This document shows, in pieces, positions 1-7,508 of a DNA stretch of 33,536 nucleotides. The stretch comes from CAG-791 sp963596015 (GTDB lineage Bacteria; Bacillota; Clostridia; Lachnospirales; Lachnospiraceae): assembly GCA_963596015.1 (NCBI GenBank), contig CAVBJS010000027.1, forward strand, positions 1-33,536, written 5' to 3'. The position numbers and the translations under genes are program-made. A model generated the notes under the pieces. That model saw only the letters and a program-made list of their open reading frames with translations. It had not been told where the DNA came from and did not search any database. Numbering within the stretch: position 1 is the first letter of the stretch; each line of letters starts with the position of its first letter.

Positions 1-33
1 CCCTTTTCATTATAGGAAGATTGGTGGGTGGGG

Positions 34-165
34 TCAATAAAATTTAGCTAAATAGTGCGGAAAGATTAAGTAATCGGTTACTGTGTCACGAACCTCGTCG
101 CTGACAAAAATCAGCGGTTTTTCTGCATCAAAGCGCATGACTTGGTGTTTACGTTCAGACGTCAT
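34..165 (-). CDS. Possible 43-aa hypothetical protein
   Basis: An uninterrupted minus-strand frame of 43 codons, ATG to TGA, reads as ordinary soluble sequence (begins MTSERKHQ, ends HYLAKFY) with mixed charged and hydrophobic residues. No family is recognised. It lies just downstream of the terminator that follows the transposase-like remnant, and no clear ribosome binding site precedes its ATG. It could be a real small gene, the end of a degraded gene, or chance. An inverted repeat with a short T run on the other strand (99-121) lies inside it, which slightly favours non-coding. Confidence 0.2.
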   Translation of the reverse strand: MTSERKHQVMRFDAEKPLIFVSDEVRDTVTDYLIFPHYLAKFY

Positions 166-167
166 TA

Positions 168-224
168 CGAAAAATCCCACCGAAGATAGCATGAGTTTGT
201 GACTCACAGCCATCTTCGGTGGGA
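168..224 (-). terminator. Rho-independent terminator after the Rpn-like remnant
   Basis: Perfect 13-bp arms (175-187 and 212-224, TCCCACCGAAGAT and its complement) enclose a second short stem (192-196 with 202-206). Read on the minus strand the hairpin is followed by TTTTT (170-174). It begins 27 bp after the stop codon of the remnant gene. Confidence 0.8.
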
Positions 225-250
225 ATGTTGACTTATGTCATCAGTTTTTC

Positions 251-601
251 CTAGACGAATTCTTTCAGGAGTTGTTTCCTATAGTCCGGATCCTCTGTGA
301 CTCTTTTTACGTCGTCATATCGTCCATCCTGCAGAAGTTTCTGTATTGCTGCCATCGCTAAATCTACGCCTTCTACTCGACCTTCCATTTTTCCTTTTTC
401 TTCAATTCTATCCAAGACTTCACACATGGTCTTAATCTCCTTTCCTTGTTCTTCTCCCTCCTCCGACTGCATTACTTGCTCAAATCGATGATCTCCTGTC
501 ATTATCGCCATCATACTAAGCGTTTCCTGAACATGCGTGATCTCTTCCTTGCTTCCTGTATATGTACCAGTCATACGCATCTGCACAAAATAGTCTGCCA
601 C
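251..601 (-). pseudogene. C-terminal remnant of an Rpn-family (PD-(D/E)XK) transposase/nuclease-like gene
   Basis: The 116-aa product resembles only the C-terminal part of Rpn/YhgA-like recombination-promoting nuclease proteins, which usually run to about 280-330 aa. The stretch with THVQETLSMM, the KTMCEVLDRIEEKG segment and the charged KGKMEGRVEGVDLAM repeat are typical of that tail. The N-terminal nuclease core (PD-(D/E)XK residues) is missing. The frame opens at a GTG (599-601); nine codons further upstream it hits a stop, so no full-length version can be read. It keeps a strong terminator. Most likely a decayed copy; a retained small protein is the alternative, since internal in-frame starts are known for Rpn-type genes. 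Confidence 0.65.
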
Positions 602-1005
602 AAATGTGCCTTCATTGCATGCTTTCTATATTATCACAAAACTTTTGTTACAGTTCAGATCTCCGACATTTCTCTGCACCTAGGCATACTTCTCCACCTA
701 CCACTTGGCTAGGGCTGAGCCAAAATGTATCGCATGAAACGATCGCAATGGCAAGCGGCCAAAGGATGCGAAGCGCCTCTGTCCAGTCATGTCGAGGTTT
801 TCCGTAGAAAAATCGAGATGGGTGCTGAACAATCACGTATTTTTAAATAATTTACGCCTATAATAAAAGGCCGGCGATTTCTCCATCGCCGGCCACTTTT
901 ATTGTCATGCATCTTCAGAGCCTTAATCTTTATAGATGAGACTGCTCCATGGCGGTCATGATCACACGGATCATTTCGTCATTGTATTGGGTTAAGACAC
1001 TGGTT
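602..1005. other. Gene-poor spacer, mostly unassigned
   Basis: I see no convincing gene in this 404-bp stretch. It should hold the missing front half of the Rpn-like gene, but no frame gives a recognisable nuclease core. It contains the AEC terminator (869-900). Just after the AEC stop, a different minus-strand frame stays open for about 25 codons, encoding ...QYNDEMIRVIMTAMEQSHL before a TAA near 927. That looks protein-like but has no start of its own. Confidence 0.5.
862..900 (-). terminator. Terminator of the CocE-AtuA-CaiB-AEC operon
   Basis: Perfect GC-rich 10-bp arms GGCCGGCGAT (869-878) and ATCGCCGGCC (885-894) with a 6-nt loop. Both flanks are A/T rich (AAAA on one side, TTTT on the other), so it can act in either direction. 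It sits about 105 bp beyond the AEC stop. Confidence 0.8.
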
Positions 1006-1935
1006 TCACCAGAGCATTCCTCCCAACCCGGCAATTAAGGGCAAGGTCACCACTGACAGCAATGTGGAGATCACCACTGTCTCCACTGCATAGGAATAAT
1101 CACACTCATAGAGTTGCGCATACACAGCTACATTCGTACCTACCGGACAAGCCGCCGCGATCAGCACCGCCAATTTCAGTTCTCCCAAGGAAGTCGGCAA
1201 CAGACAAAGAAACGCTACAACGACCAACGGAATCACTACCAAACGCACTAACGAGATGAGATATAACCTACCTCTAAGAAACATTTTTTTAACATCCGTC
1301 TGTGCCAGATAAATACCAGTCACAAACATGGCAAGAGGCGTGTTTAAGTTTGCCAAAAAAGTAAGGCTCTTATCAATAACGGTCGGCAACTCATACGGCT
1401 GCAGAAACAAAAGGATACCAATTACAGTAGCAATAAAGAAGGGGGCTCTGATCAGCTTTTTAACCCATTCTGTGATGGACAAAACCGTCGTGGTATTTTT
1501 TTTATTTGCCACCAGAACTGACACTCCCCAACTCCACTGCAAAAGATTCAAAATCGCAATATATGCAGCGATATAGAATACTGCGCCGTTGTCAAATTGC
1601 GCAACGATCAACGGGATTCCATAAAAGCCAGGATTAGAAAAAGCAGCTGCAAAGCTGGCTACTCCATCTTTCCGAAAAACAGCTCTGGAAAGCAAGATAG
1701 AAAGAATTAAAATAACCGCCGCTGCCAGAACACTCCATACAAGTCCCACTACCCGCTCCTGTGTCCGCTCTACCAGAAAGCCGTTGATGATCACACAGGG
1801 AAGGGAAACATAGAGTAAGATATTTCCGATGCTCTTACTTCCTTCCAGTGAAATTTTATTTGCTTTGTACAGCAGATATCCCACCGTTGCCAATATGAAC
1901 ATAATAATGATCTGTCGGAAAATTGTAAGAGCCAT
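1006..1935 (-). CDS. AEC (auxin efflux carrier) family transporter
   Basis: A polytopic inner-membrane carrier of about 309 aa, the usual size for AEC/malate-permease proteins. These move small organic acids or related anions. Roughly ten hydrophobic segments are visible in two five-helix halves: the first half has the NILLYVSLPCVIINGF and AFSNPGFYGIPL motifs, the second has NTPLAMFVTGIYLA and AACPVGTNVAVYAQ, both diagnostic of the family. The frame is open 16 codons further upstream, but the ATG at 1933-1935 has the best GGGGA ribosome site; an ATG at 1945-1947 is also possible. It is last in the LacI-linked operon, 77 bp after CaiB, and is the likely uptake or efflux protein for the pathway substrate or acid product. 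Substrate not deducible. Confidence 0.85.
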   Translation of the reverse strand: MALTIFRQIIIMFILATVGYLLYKANKISLEGSKSIGNILLYVSLPCVIINGFLVERTQERVVGLVWSVLAAAVILILSILLSRAVFRKDGVASFAAAFSNPGFYGIPLIVAQFDNGAVFYIAAYIAILNLLQWSWGVSVLVANKKNTTTVLSITEWVKKLIRAPFFIATVIGILLFLQPYELPTVIDKSLTFLANLNTPLAMFVTGIYLAQTDVKKMFLRGRLYLISLVRLVVIPLVVVAFLCLLPTSLGELKLAVLIAAACPVGTNVAVYAQLYECDYSYAVETVVISTLLSVVTLPLIAGLGGMLW

Positions 1936-2012
1936 TTTAATCCCCATTTCTAAACAGCTTCGTTGTAAAAAGGCGGAAGACATTTTTCAGGCCTTGCATC
2001 TTGCTACCTTCG

Positions 2013-3227
2013 TTATATGACTTTTTCTTCCTGCAACAAGTCAATCTGCGTATCACTATATCCAAGTTCCTTAAGAATCCATTCGTTATCCTGTCCTAAC
2101 GTAGGAGCCGGACAATTAATTCTGGGCATCATATCCATCAGCTTAATGGGATTACCATTTACCTTCATGGGACCAATTACCGGGTGCTCTATATCTATGA
2201 ACATCTGCCTCTCTACAGCAATATGGGGGTCCTCAGTAATCTGTCTGACATTGTAAATCGGCCCTGCAGGAATACCTTTTTCCAGCATTTTATCCACAAT
2301 CTCGTTTACTGTGTATTGTTTTGTCCACTCTTCGATGTATTTTTTCTGAATTTCATTATTCTCAACCCGCAGGGGAACCGTCAGAAAACGTTCATCCGTA
2401 ATCATCCAAGGCATATCCACTACTTCTTTGCAGAATTTCTCATAGAGTTTCTGGTTGCCGCAGCCTATGACTACCATACCATCCTTCGCCTGATAAGTAT
2501 CATAGGGCGCTATGGATGCATAGGCGTTTCCGTTTCGTACCGGCAACTCATGGGTTTTAAAATAGCGAATATAGGCATTTTCCAGACTTGCCACTACAGA
2601 ATCCACTAAAGAGACATCAATGCGCTGTCCTTCTCCGGTCATTGTTCTGGCATTTACCGCCATCAGAACGCCGATGACCAGATTCATACCGCCGAGCATA
2701 TCTCCCATAGCATTGCCGCAGCGAGTAGGGTTTCCTCCCTTTTCCCCCGTTACGCTCATCAATCCTCCCATTGCCTGGGAAATGATATCGTAACCAGGGC
2801 GATTCGCATACGGACCATAGGAACCAAAGCCGGATAATGCCCCGTAGATCAGACGCGGGTTCAATGCATGAAGTGTCTCATACCCAATCCCAAGTTTATC
2901 CATGACACCGGGACGATAATTTTCCAACAGAATGTCAGCCTTCTGCACCAGCTTTAAAAAGATTTCTTTTCCTTTTTGAGATTTCAGATTTAAGGTCATT
3001 CCCTTTTTATTGCGGTTCAGATTAGCATAATACATGCTCTCCCCGTGTTCATAAGGTCCGTACCCTCTGGCATCATCTCCGTTTCCCGGCATCTCGATCT
3101 TAATCACATGCGCGCCAAAATCTCCCAAAATAGATCCTGCATAAGGCCCTGCTACCACTCTGGTCAGATCTAAAACCATCAGATTTTCCAGAGCCTGTCT
3201 GCTGTCCTTCCTTTTTTCTGCTGTCAT
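2013..3227 (-). CDS. CaiB/BaiF-type (class III) CoA-transferase
   Basis: 404 aa, full length for the formyl-CoA transferase/CaiB/BaiF family, which moves CoA between two carboxylic acids through an enzyme-bound aspartyl-CoA thioester in the cytoplasm. The N-terminal LDLTRVVAGPYAG motif (about residues 19-31), the LLENYRPGVMDKLG segment (100-113) and the catalytic aspartate D176 in AMGDMLGG are all visible. The start ATG has a GGGGAG site upstream. Its position between the AtuA genes and an acid carrier suggests activation of the imported or released acid to its CoA ester. The exact acid pair cannot be read from sequence. Confidence 0.9.
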   Translation of the reverse strand: MTAEKRKDSRQALENLMVLDLTRVVAGPYAGSILGDFGAHVIKIEMPGNGDDARGYGPYEHGESMYYANLNRNKKGMTLNLKSQKGKEIFLKLVQKADILLENYRPGVMDKLGIGYETLHALNPRLIYGALSGFGSYGPYANRPGYDIISQAMGGLMSVTGEKGGNPTRCGNAMGDMLGGMNLVIGVLMAVNARTMTGEGQRIDVSLVDSVVASLENAYIRYFKTHELPVRNGNAYASIAPYDTYQAKDGMVVIGCGNQKLYEKFCKEVVDMPWMITDERFLTVPLRVENNEIQKKYIEEWTKQYTVNEIVDKMLEKGIPAGPIYNVRQITEDPHIAVERQMFIDIEHPVIGPMKVNGNPIKLMDMMPRINCPAPTLGQDNEWILKELGYSDTQIDLLQEEKVI

Positions 3228-3369
3228 CCTTGCTCACTCCCCCGCAAAAAATCACTTATTAAATTTAACTCTCCAGTTTCTTTCAAGTATTCCAACCTAT
3301 AGAAAAACAGTCATCTGGGCTGTACACTTTCGTATTTTTAAATACAAGAGCTATGGTATGGTTCACTTT

Positions 3370-3723
3370 TTATATTCCGGTTTTGATATCCTCAGGATAT
3401 ACTTCACCTTCTTTTACCTGGATTTTTAAACGCATGATGGCAGAGCCCATGGATTTTCCAAGGCTGTCCAGACGAAGGCTCATGGTGGCGCCACCTCCCA
3501 GAGCATGCCGTAATACAAAATTAAAACCTCCCAGGCTCGGCAGCTCGTAACGTACAATCTCCCCTTTTACCATATCTCCAAAGAAAACATGCAAGCGTTC
3601 CGGGGTCACTTCTCTTTCTATTATGCCGTAATATTCGGGTCTTCGAGCAAACACACAGATGTTACTGGTGTCTCCTTTATCGCCGCTGCGTCCATGGGCA
3701 ATGTCATTTAAATAGATTTCCAT
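3370..3723 (-). CDS. AtuA-related small protein (AtuA C-terminal ferredoxin-fold domain)
   Basis: 117 aa. The opening EIYLNDIAHGRSGDKGDTSN is the signature of the domain that forms the C-terminus of AtuA in many bacteria; here it is encoded as its own gene, 69 bp after the AtuA body. The frame extends 17 codons further upstream, but that part is not conserved in style, and GAGGAAGGA precedes the ATG at 3721-3723, so I start there. It probably acts as a subunit with the preceding AtuA protein. Biochemical function is not established; AtuA itself is linked to acyclic terpene utilisation in Pseudomonas. Confidence 0.8.
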   Translation of the reverse strand: MEIYLNDIAHGRSGDKGDTSNICVFARRPEYYGIIEREVTPERLHVFFGDMVKGEIVRYELPSLGGFNFVLRHALGGGATMSLRLDSLGKSMGSAIMRLKIQVKEGEVYPEDIKTGI

Positions 3724-3792
3724 ACTATGCCAGATCCTTCCTCTTATCTTGTATTCGCAAGTCTGTATAAACACTGCTTCTTTTTCAGACTT

Positions 3793-5160
3793 TTACACTT
3801 TCAGAATGTGGGACTGTATATCCAGTACCTCTCTTGGAACCACGGTAGGCCACAGAGCCATAACCTCCTGCACGTGGGCTCTTCCTCCGAAGAAAGAGGC
3901 ACCGGGCGGACCGTTTAACTGCATAGGACTGATTTCAGGAATAATCTTTGCGCACTCATTTTTATCCTCCGAAAAGACCGCAATGCGCATGACACACTCA
4001 TTTAAGTTCTTTAAGGCTTCTTCACTGGTATCTGCTACATTCAAATGCAGACTGTTAAGACCGATGAAACTGATATGCACATCCTGCGCCCGCATTCCTT
4101 TCTTTTTCATCTTTTTCATAATGATCTCTGCGCAGTACTTAGCTTTTTCATAGGCATCCGGCCATGCAAAACTCAGCATAGAGACGGTCTTCCATCCTTT
4201 GTGATAACCTACGCAGAGCTTGATGGTATCCGGTCTGGGCTTTCCATGAATATTTTCGATGCGAACCCGATTATCGCCCTGTTGTGTGATAGTGGCATGG
4301 CTGATATCTACATTTACATCCGGAGTCAGATAATTAGCCGGATCCAGTACCTCGTATACGAACTGTTCTTTGCAGCTCTGTTCACAGATAATGCCGCCGC
4401 AATCCGGTGCTTTCGTGATTTCAAACGTATCTTCTGTCAGCTCCGCAATAGGGAAACCTAACTCCTCCATGCGCGGAACATTTCTCCAGTCATACATGTA
4501 ATTACCACCGGCACCCTGTCCACCGCACTCTAACAGATGTCCTGCCATAATGCCCCGCGCTAAATTATCCCAGTCATCATCCGCCCAGCCAAACTCATGC
4601 GCCAGTGGAGCCAGAAACAGTGCACTGTCTGCTGCCCGACCTGTAATGACCACATCCGCTTCCTGGGCAATAGCTTCCTGTATTCCCTCATGTCCTATGT
4701 AGGCATTACAATTATAGATTTTGTCCACAATGTCATGAAAATCACCCTCATAATCAAAATTAGGAAATGTCCATCCATCTTTTAACAGCTGCGGTATCTT
4801 ATCTTTAATGTCATCTCCGGTGACATATCCGATCTTGTATCCCTGCATGCCCTGTTCTTTTGCCTGTGCTCTTACCGCATCAACACAGCTTTTAATATTC
4901 ATGCCGCCGGCATTCGTAATAATGCGTATATTTTTCTCCCAGGCCTCCTTGCCTGCTTCCTTCAAAAGTCTGGTTACAAAATCCGCCGCGTATCCTTTAT
5001 TAGGATCTTTCAGCTGCTGCTTAGCCATAATGGAAAGCGTCAGCTCTGCCAGGTAATCGCACGCCATATACTGAATGTCTGCATGTCTGATCATATGAAT
5101 GGCTGCATCCGGAGAATCTCCCCAGAACCCCTGACCGCCTCCAATTGCTACTTTCTTCAT
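3793..5160 (-). CDS. AtuA-like protein (DUF1446)
   Basis: 455 aa, matching the DUF1446/AtuA core without its C-terminal domain. The glycine-rich opening KKVAIGGGQGFWGDSPDAA, the ITNAGGMN motif (about residues 80-90), VVITGRAADSALFLAPLAHEFGW with DDWDNLARG, and HLLECGGQGAGGN are characteristic. AtuA is required for citronellol/geranylate breakdown in Pseudomonas, but its reaction is not firmly known. An AGGAGG site sits 5 nt before the ATG, and the gene starts 9 bp after the CocE-like stop, so the two are probably co-translated. Together with the next small gene it makes up a complete AtuA, split into two polypeptides. Confidence 0.88.
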   Translation of the reverse strand: MKKVAIGGGQGFWGDSPDAAIHMIRHADIQYMACDYLAELTLSIMAKQQLKDPNKGYAADFVTRLLKEAGKEAWEKNIRIITNAGGMNIKSCVDAVRAQAKEQGMQGYKIGYVTGDDIKDKIPQLLKDGWTFPNFDYEGDFHDIVDKIYNCNAYIGHEGIQEAIAQEADVVITGRAADSALFLAPLAHEFGWADDDWDNLARGIMAGHLLECGGQGAGGNYMYDWRNVPRMEELGFPIAELTEDTFEITKAPDCGGIICEQSCKEQFVYEVLDPANYLTPDVNVDISHATITQQGDNRVRIENIHGKPRPDTIKLCVGYHKGWKTVSMLSFAWPDAYEKAKYCAEIIMKKMKKKGMRAQDVHISFIGLNSLHLNVADTSEEALKNLNECVMRIAVFSEDKNECAKIIPEISPMQLNGPPGASFFGGRAHVQEVMALWPTVVPREVLDIQSHILKV

Positions 5161-5169
5161 AATTGCCTC

Positions 5170-6870
5170 CTACTCTTCCAATAAAGGCACTTCCAGTACA
5201 GATCCCTCTGCGCCGCCGCAGTATATCGTCTGCCTGGCAGTTCTCGTTTTTGCCTGTTTGGACCACACGCCCGGATAATTGCTGTGAATGGAATACTGCG
5301 GAAAATCAGAAGATGAAATGTCCAGTCGTATTCTCTCTCCACTATGTAACTCCCAAACGATGTCCCACATCTCAATTTCTATCGTTATCATCTCTCCCGG
5401 GGTATACTCCTCTTTCGGATGATCTGCTCTGATGGATGTAATGGAGGACCTGATATTTACCGTCGTTCCATCCTCTCCCACGCGCATCAATTTAGCAGTG
5501 AAAGCAGTATCCGTGCAGTCAGATGCTACCTGCAGCTTTACCCTGACCTTCCCCGCTATCACCTGATCCTCCGTAAGAGGTTCGGACACAAAGCTTTTCA
5601 CATCCGGCCTATAATTCGGCAATGGCTGTTTTTTGCTGCCAATCAGTTCCACGCTGTGCAGCATGGATTCCGCTCCCAGTGAGGGGGTCGGATTTTCCGG
5701 ATCATAGATATAACTGACACTGCTTTTCTCTGTCCGTGGCTGCTCTGATAAACTGCCTGCTGATGAAAGATGCCACTTTTTTATCTTTTTTACCGGAAGA
5801 GGCCAGGAAGGAGATGTCAGCCATTTATCCCGTCCGATCACATAGACCTGTACATTGGGAGATGGCTTTTTTTCTTCAATCAACAATGTCTTAAACCATG
5901 CAGTCATGGAAGAGACTTCACTATTTTGCAGATCGTGTACCTCCTGTTCTTCCAGACAATTCATGGAATAATGGTTCCAACAGCCGATTCGCAAAGTCGT
6001 ATATTTTCCGGTCTCCTCTCCCAGAGAGGCATAGGATTTCAGTGCACTGCCAAGATGATGATCATACCATCCCTCCGTGATAAATAAAGGTATCTGGACC
6101 TTTGTGGGAATATCCCGCAGCATCTGCCAGAATCCTTGCTGCCAATACGAATTTTCCTCCTGATCTGCTGTAACCCACTCTCTGTACCAAGGTACTTTTC
6201 TCCCCCACACCGCCTCATCCACCATAAAATGAGGTCTGTACCGACAAGTCTCCAGATAATCCGCATTTACCGGAAAACCGGCATTTTCCATAGCCCAACT
6301 GGTAAGTACATCATGGCGAAAAGCCCCCTTACAATAAGCAGATGTAAAGCGATCCGTCCCATAAACTCCAAGGTACATACCCCGTACCTTATCCGGCACA
6401 GAATCTGCCATGCACCATCCTGTCAATGCCAGATAAGAATCTCCCCAATAACCTATGTTCTTTACCCAGGGAACTCCCTGCAGCCACCCAAGTGTACTTA
6501 GTCCATCCTGTCGCTCATTGACATTCGGCTCCCATTCTCCTTCCGAAGCTCCTGTCCCTCTGCAAAACTGCAAGATATAGATAAATCCTCTTTGGGCCAG
6601 ATTACGTCCATGTATATCGTAGGACGCCATTGCATGAAAATAGGGTGAGCGCTGCAAAATAACCGAATATTCTTCCGTCTCTCTCCAGTTAGATGGCCTA
6701 TAGATATATGTTTTCAGCCGCACACCATCCGGCATGGGCAGCATTTTTTCTTCACAGTATGTATCCTGACAAACGATGGGCATGTTCAATGCATCATACT
6801 CCCGCTGTGTATTCTCCAGCAGTTCTTTGAACATGTTCTCGATTTTATTGGTCTCTTTTACTTCTTCCAT
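5170..6870 (-). CDS. CocE/NonD-family serine hydrolase (X-Pro dipeptidyl-peptidase S15-like)
   Basis: 566 aa, the normal size of this alpha/beta-hydrolase family (cocaine esterase, acylases, S15 peptidases). The N-terminal hydrolase domain shows RGTGASEGEW (about 104-113), the nucleophile elbow GYWGDSYLALTGW with Ser145, and candidate acid Asp270 (EGWYDHH) and His300 (CWNHYS). The last ~200 residues form the usual beta-rich C-terminal domain. No signal peptide is seen, so it should be cytoplasmic. AAAGG lies 6 nt before the ATG. First complete gene of the LacI-linked operon; it likely cleaves an ester or amide and hands an acid to CaiB and AtuA. Substrate unknown. Confidence 0.88.
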   Translation of the reverse strand: MEEVKETNKIENMFKELLENTQREYDALNMPIVCQDTYCEEKMLPMPDGVRLKTYIYRPSNWRETEEYSVILQRSPYFHAMASYDIHGRNLAQRGFIYILQFCRGTGASEGEWEPNVNERQDGLSTLGWLQGVPWVKNIGYWGDSYLALTGWCMADSVPDKVRGMYLGVYGTDRFTSAYCKGAFRHDVLTSWAMENAGFPVNADYLETCRYRPHFMVDEAVWGRKVPWYREWVTADQEENSYWQQGFWQMLRDIPTKVQIPLFITEGWYDHHLGSALKSYASLGEETGKYTTLRIGCWNHYSMNCLEEQEVHDLQNSEVSSMTAWFKTLLIEEKKPSPNVQVYVIGRDKWLTSPSWPLPVKKIKKWHLSSAGSLSEQPRTEKSSVSYIYDPENPTPSLGAESMLHSVELIGSKKQPLPNYRPDVKSFVSEPLTEDQVIAGKVRVKLQVASDCTDTAFTAKLMRVGEDGTTVNIRSSITSIRADHPKEEYTPGEMITIEIEMWDIVWELHSGERIRLDISSSDFPQYSIHSNYPGVWSKQAKTRTARQTIYCGGAEGSVLEVPLLEE

Positions 6871-6961
6871 GATCTGCCTTTCTGTACTGCACTTTTTCTA
6901 TGGACAACACAGAGAGATTCCCACATATGCATATTCACCGGTACAACCACATATACACCGT

Positions 6962-7132
6962 TTACGATATTCCCGTCACAAAGGAACTTATGCATTTCCA
7001 ATTTCTGTCTCTATGACAAAGAAATTCTGTGACAGGCCACTTTGTGTCCATTTTTATTCTCCCGCAGTGCAGGAATCTGTGTTCTGCATAGCTCATTTGC
7101 GCAAGTAATAACGCTATTGCTCTCTTTTTCAT
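6962..7132 (-). pseudogene. 56-codon stub beginning like a lipoprotein signal peptide
   Basis: An ATG at 7130-7132 is preceded by a strong GGAAAGGA ribosome site at ideal spacing. The first residues, MKKRAIALLLAQ, look exactly like the start of an exported solute-binding lipoprotein. After about 14 residues the reading becomes unstructured (Trp, His, Cys and Arg rich) and stops at 6962-6964. It lies in the 5' leader between the operon promoter (about 7204) and the CocE-like gene. The simplest reading is a deletion scar of a binding-protein gene once first in the operon. A short leader peptide is the alternative. Confidence 0.4.
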
Positions 7133-7180
7133 ATTGTCCTTTCCTTTTCTTTTCTCCTGTCATTATGCTCTGCGTATCCA

Positions 7181-7196
7181 ACTATAACGTTGTACT
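7181..7196. promoter_or_regulatory. Operator-like site O1 (LacI type), at the operon start point
   Basis: Imperfect palindrome centred on CG at 7188/7189: left ACTATAAC, right GTTGTACT. The right half closely matches the half-site of the perfect palindrome O2. It lies immediately after the expected transcription start of the minus-strand operon promoter, a classical repressor position. Confidence 0.55.
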
Positions 7197-7203
7197 TGAC
7201 TGT

Positions 7204-7232
7204 ATATTATCATTTGGTTTATCGCGCGTCAA
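7204..7232 (-). promoter_or_regulatory. Promoter of the CocE-AtuA-CaiB-AEC operon
   Basis: Minus-strand -35 TTGACG (7227-7232), 17-bp spacer, -10 TAATAT (7204-7209). Start expected near 7197. It is framed by O2 just upstream of -35 and O1 at the start point. Confidence 0.65.
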
Positions 7233-7233
7233 T

Positions 7234-7249
7234 AGTACATCGATGTACT
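7234..7249. promoter_or_regulatory. Perfect LacI-type operator palindrome O2
   Basis: Perfect 16-bp palindrome AGTACATCGATGTACT with the central CG typical of LacI-family operators. It abuts the -35 element of the operon promoter. Centre-to-centre distance to O1 is 53 bp (about five helical turns) and to O3 is 113 bp. Confidence 0.7.
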
Positions 7250-7347
7250 TAACCTATTTCTGTATAATTTATTAAAATCAGCCACTTGCTTTTGGTAAAT
7301 TTTCACAATTTATTTCATATGCTTTTTGGCTTTTTCAAAGCATCTTC

Positions 7348-7361
7348 GTACATCGTTGTAT
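7348..7361. promoter_or_regulatory. Operator-like site O3 upstream of the lacI-type gene
   Basis: GTACATCGTTGTAT, centred on CG at 7354/7355, matches O2 in most positions and has four complementary base pairs across the centre. It abuts the predicted -35 of the regulator promoter, so it could mediate autoregulation. Confidence 0.5.
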
Positions 7362-7389
7362 TGCTGTGTACTATGTTTTATGATAAGAT
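7361..7389 (+). promoter_or_regulatory. Promoter of the LacI-family gene
   Basis: TTGCTG (7361-7366), 17-bp spacer, TAAGAT (7384-7389). Start near 7396, giving a leader of about 110 nt before the GTG start. Confidence 0.4.
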
Positions 7390-7508
7390 GTAAGTAGGAT
7401 GCATCTTACAGGGTAGTCGGTCTACTCACAGAATCTGCACATGTATCCTTCCCAATCTTTATTTCTGCATGAAGCATACGCTGGAGCAGATTGCAAAAGG
7501 AGGTTTTT

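Noticed and set aside
99..121. CGCTGA/TCAGCG hairpin with T5 on the plus strand
   Set aside because: No plus-strand gene ends there; short stem, probably chance within the small minus-strand frame.
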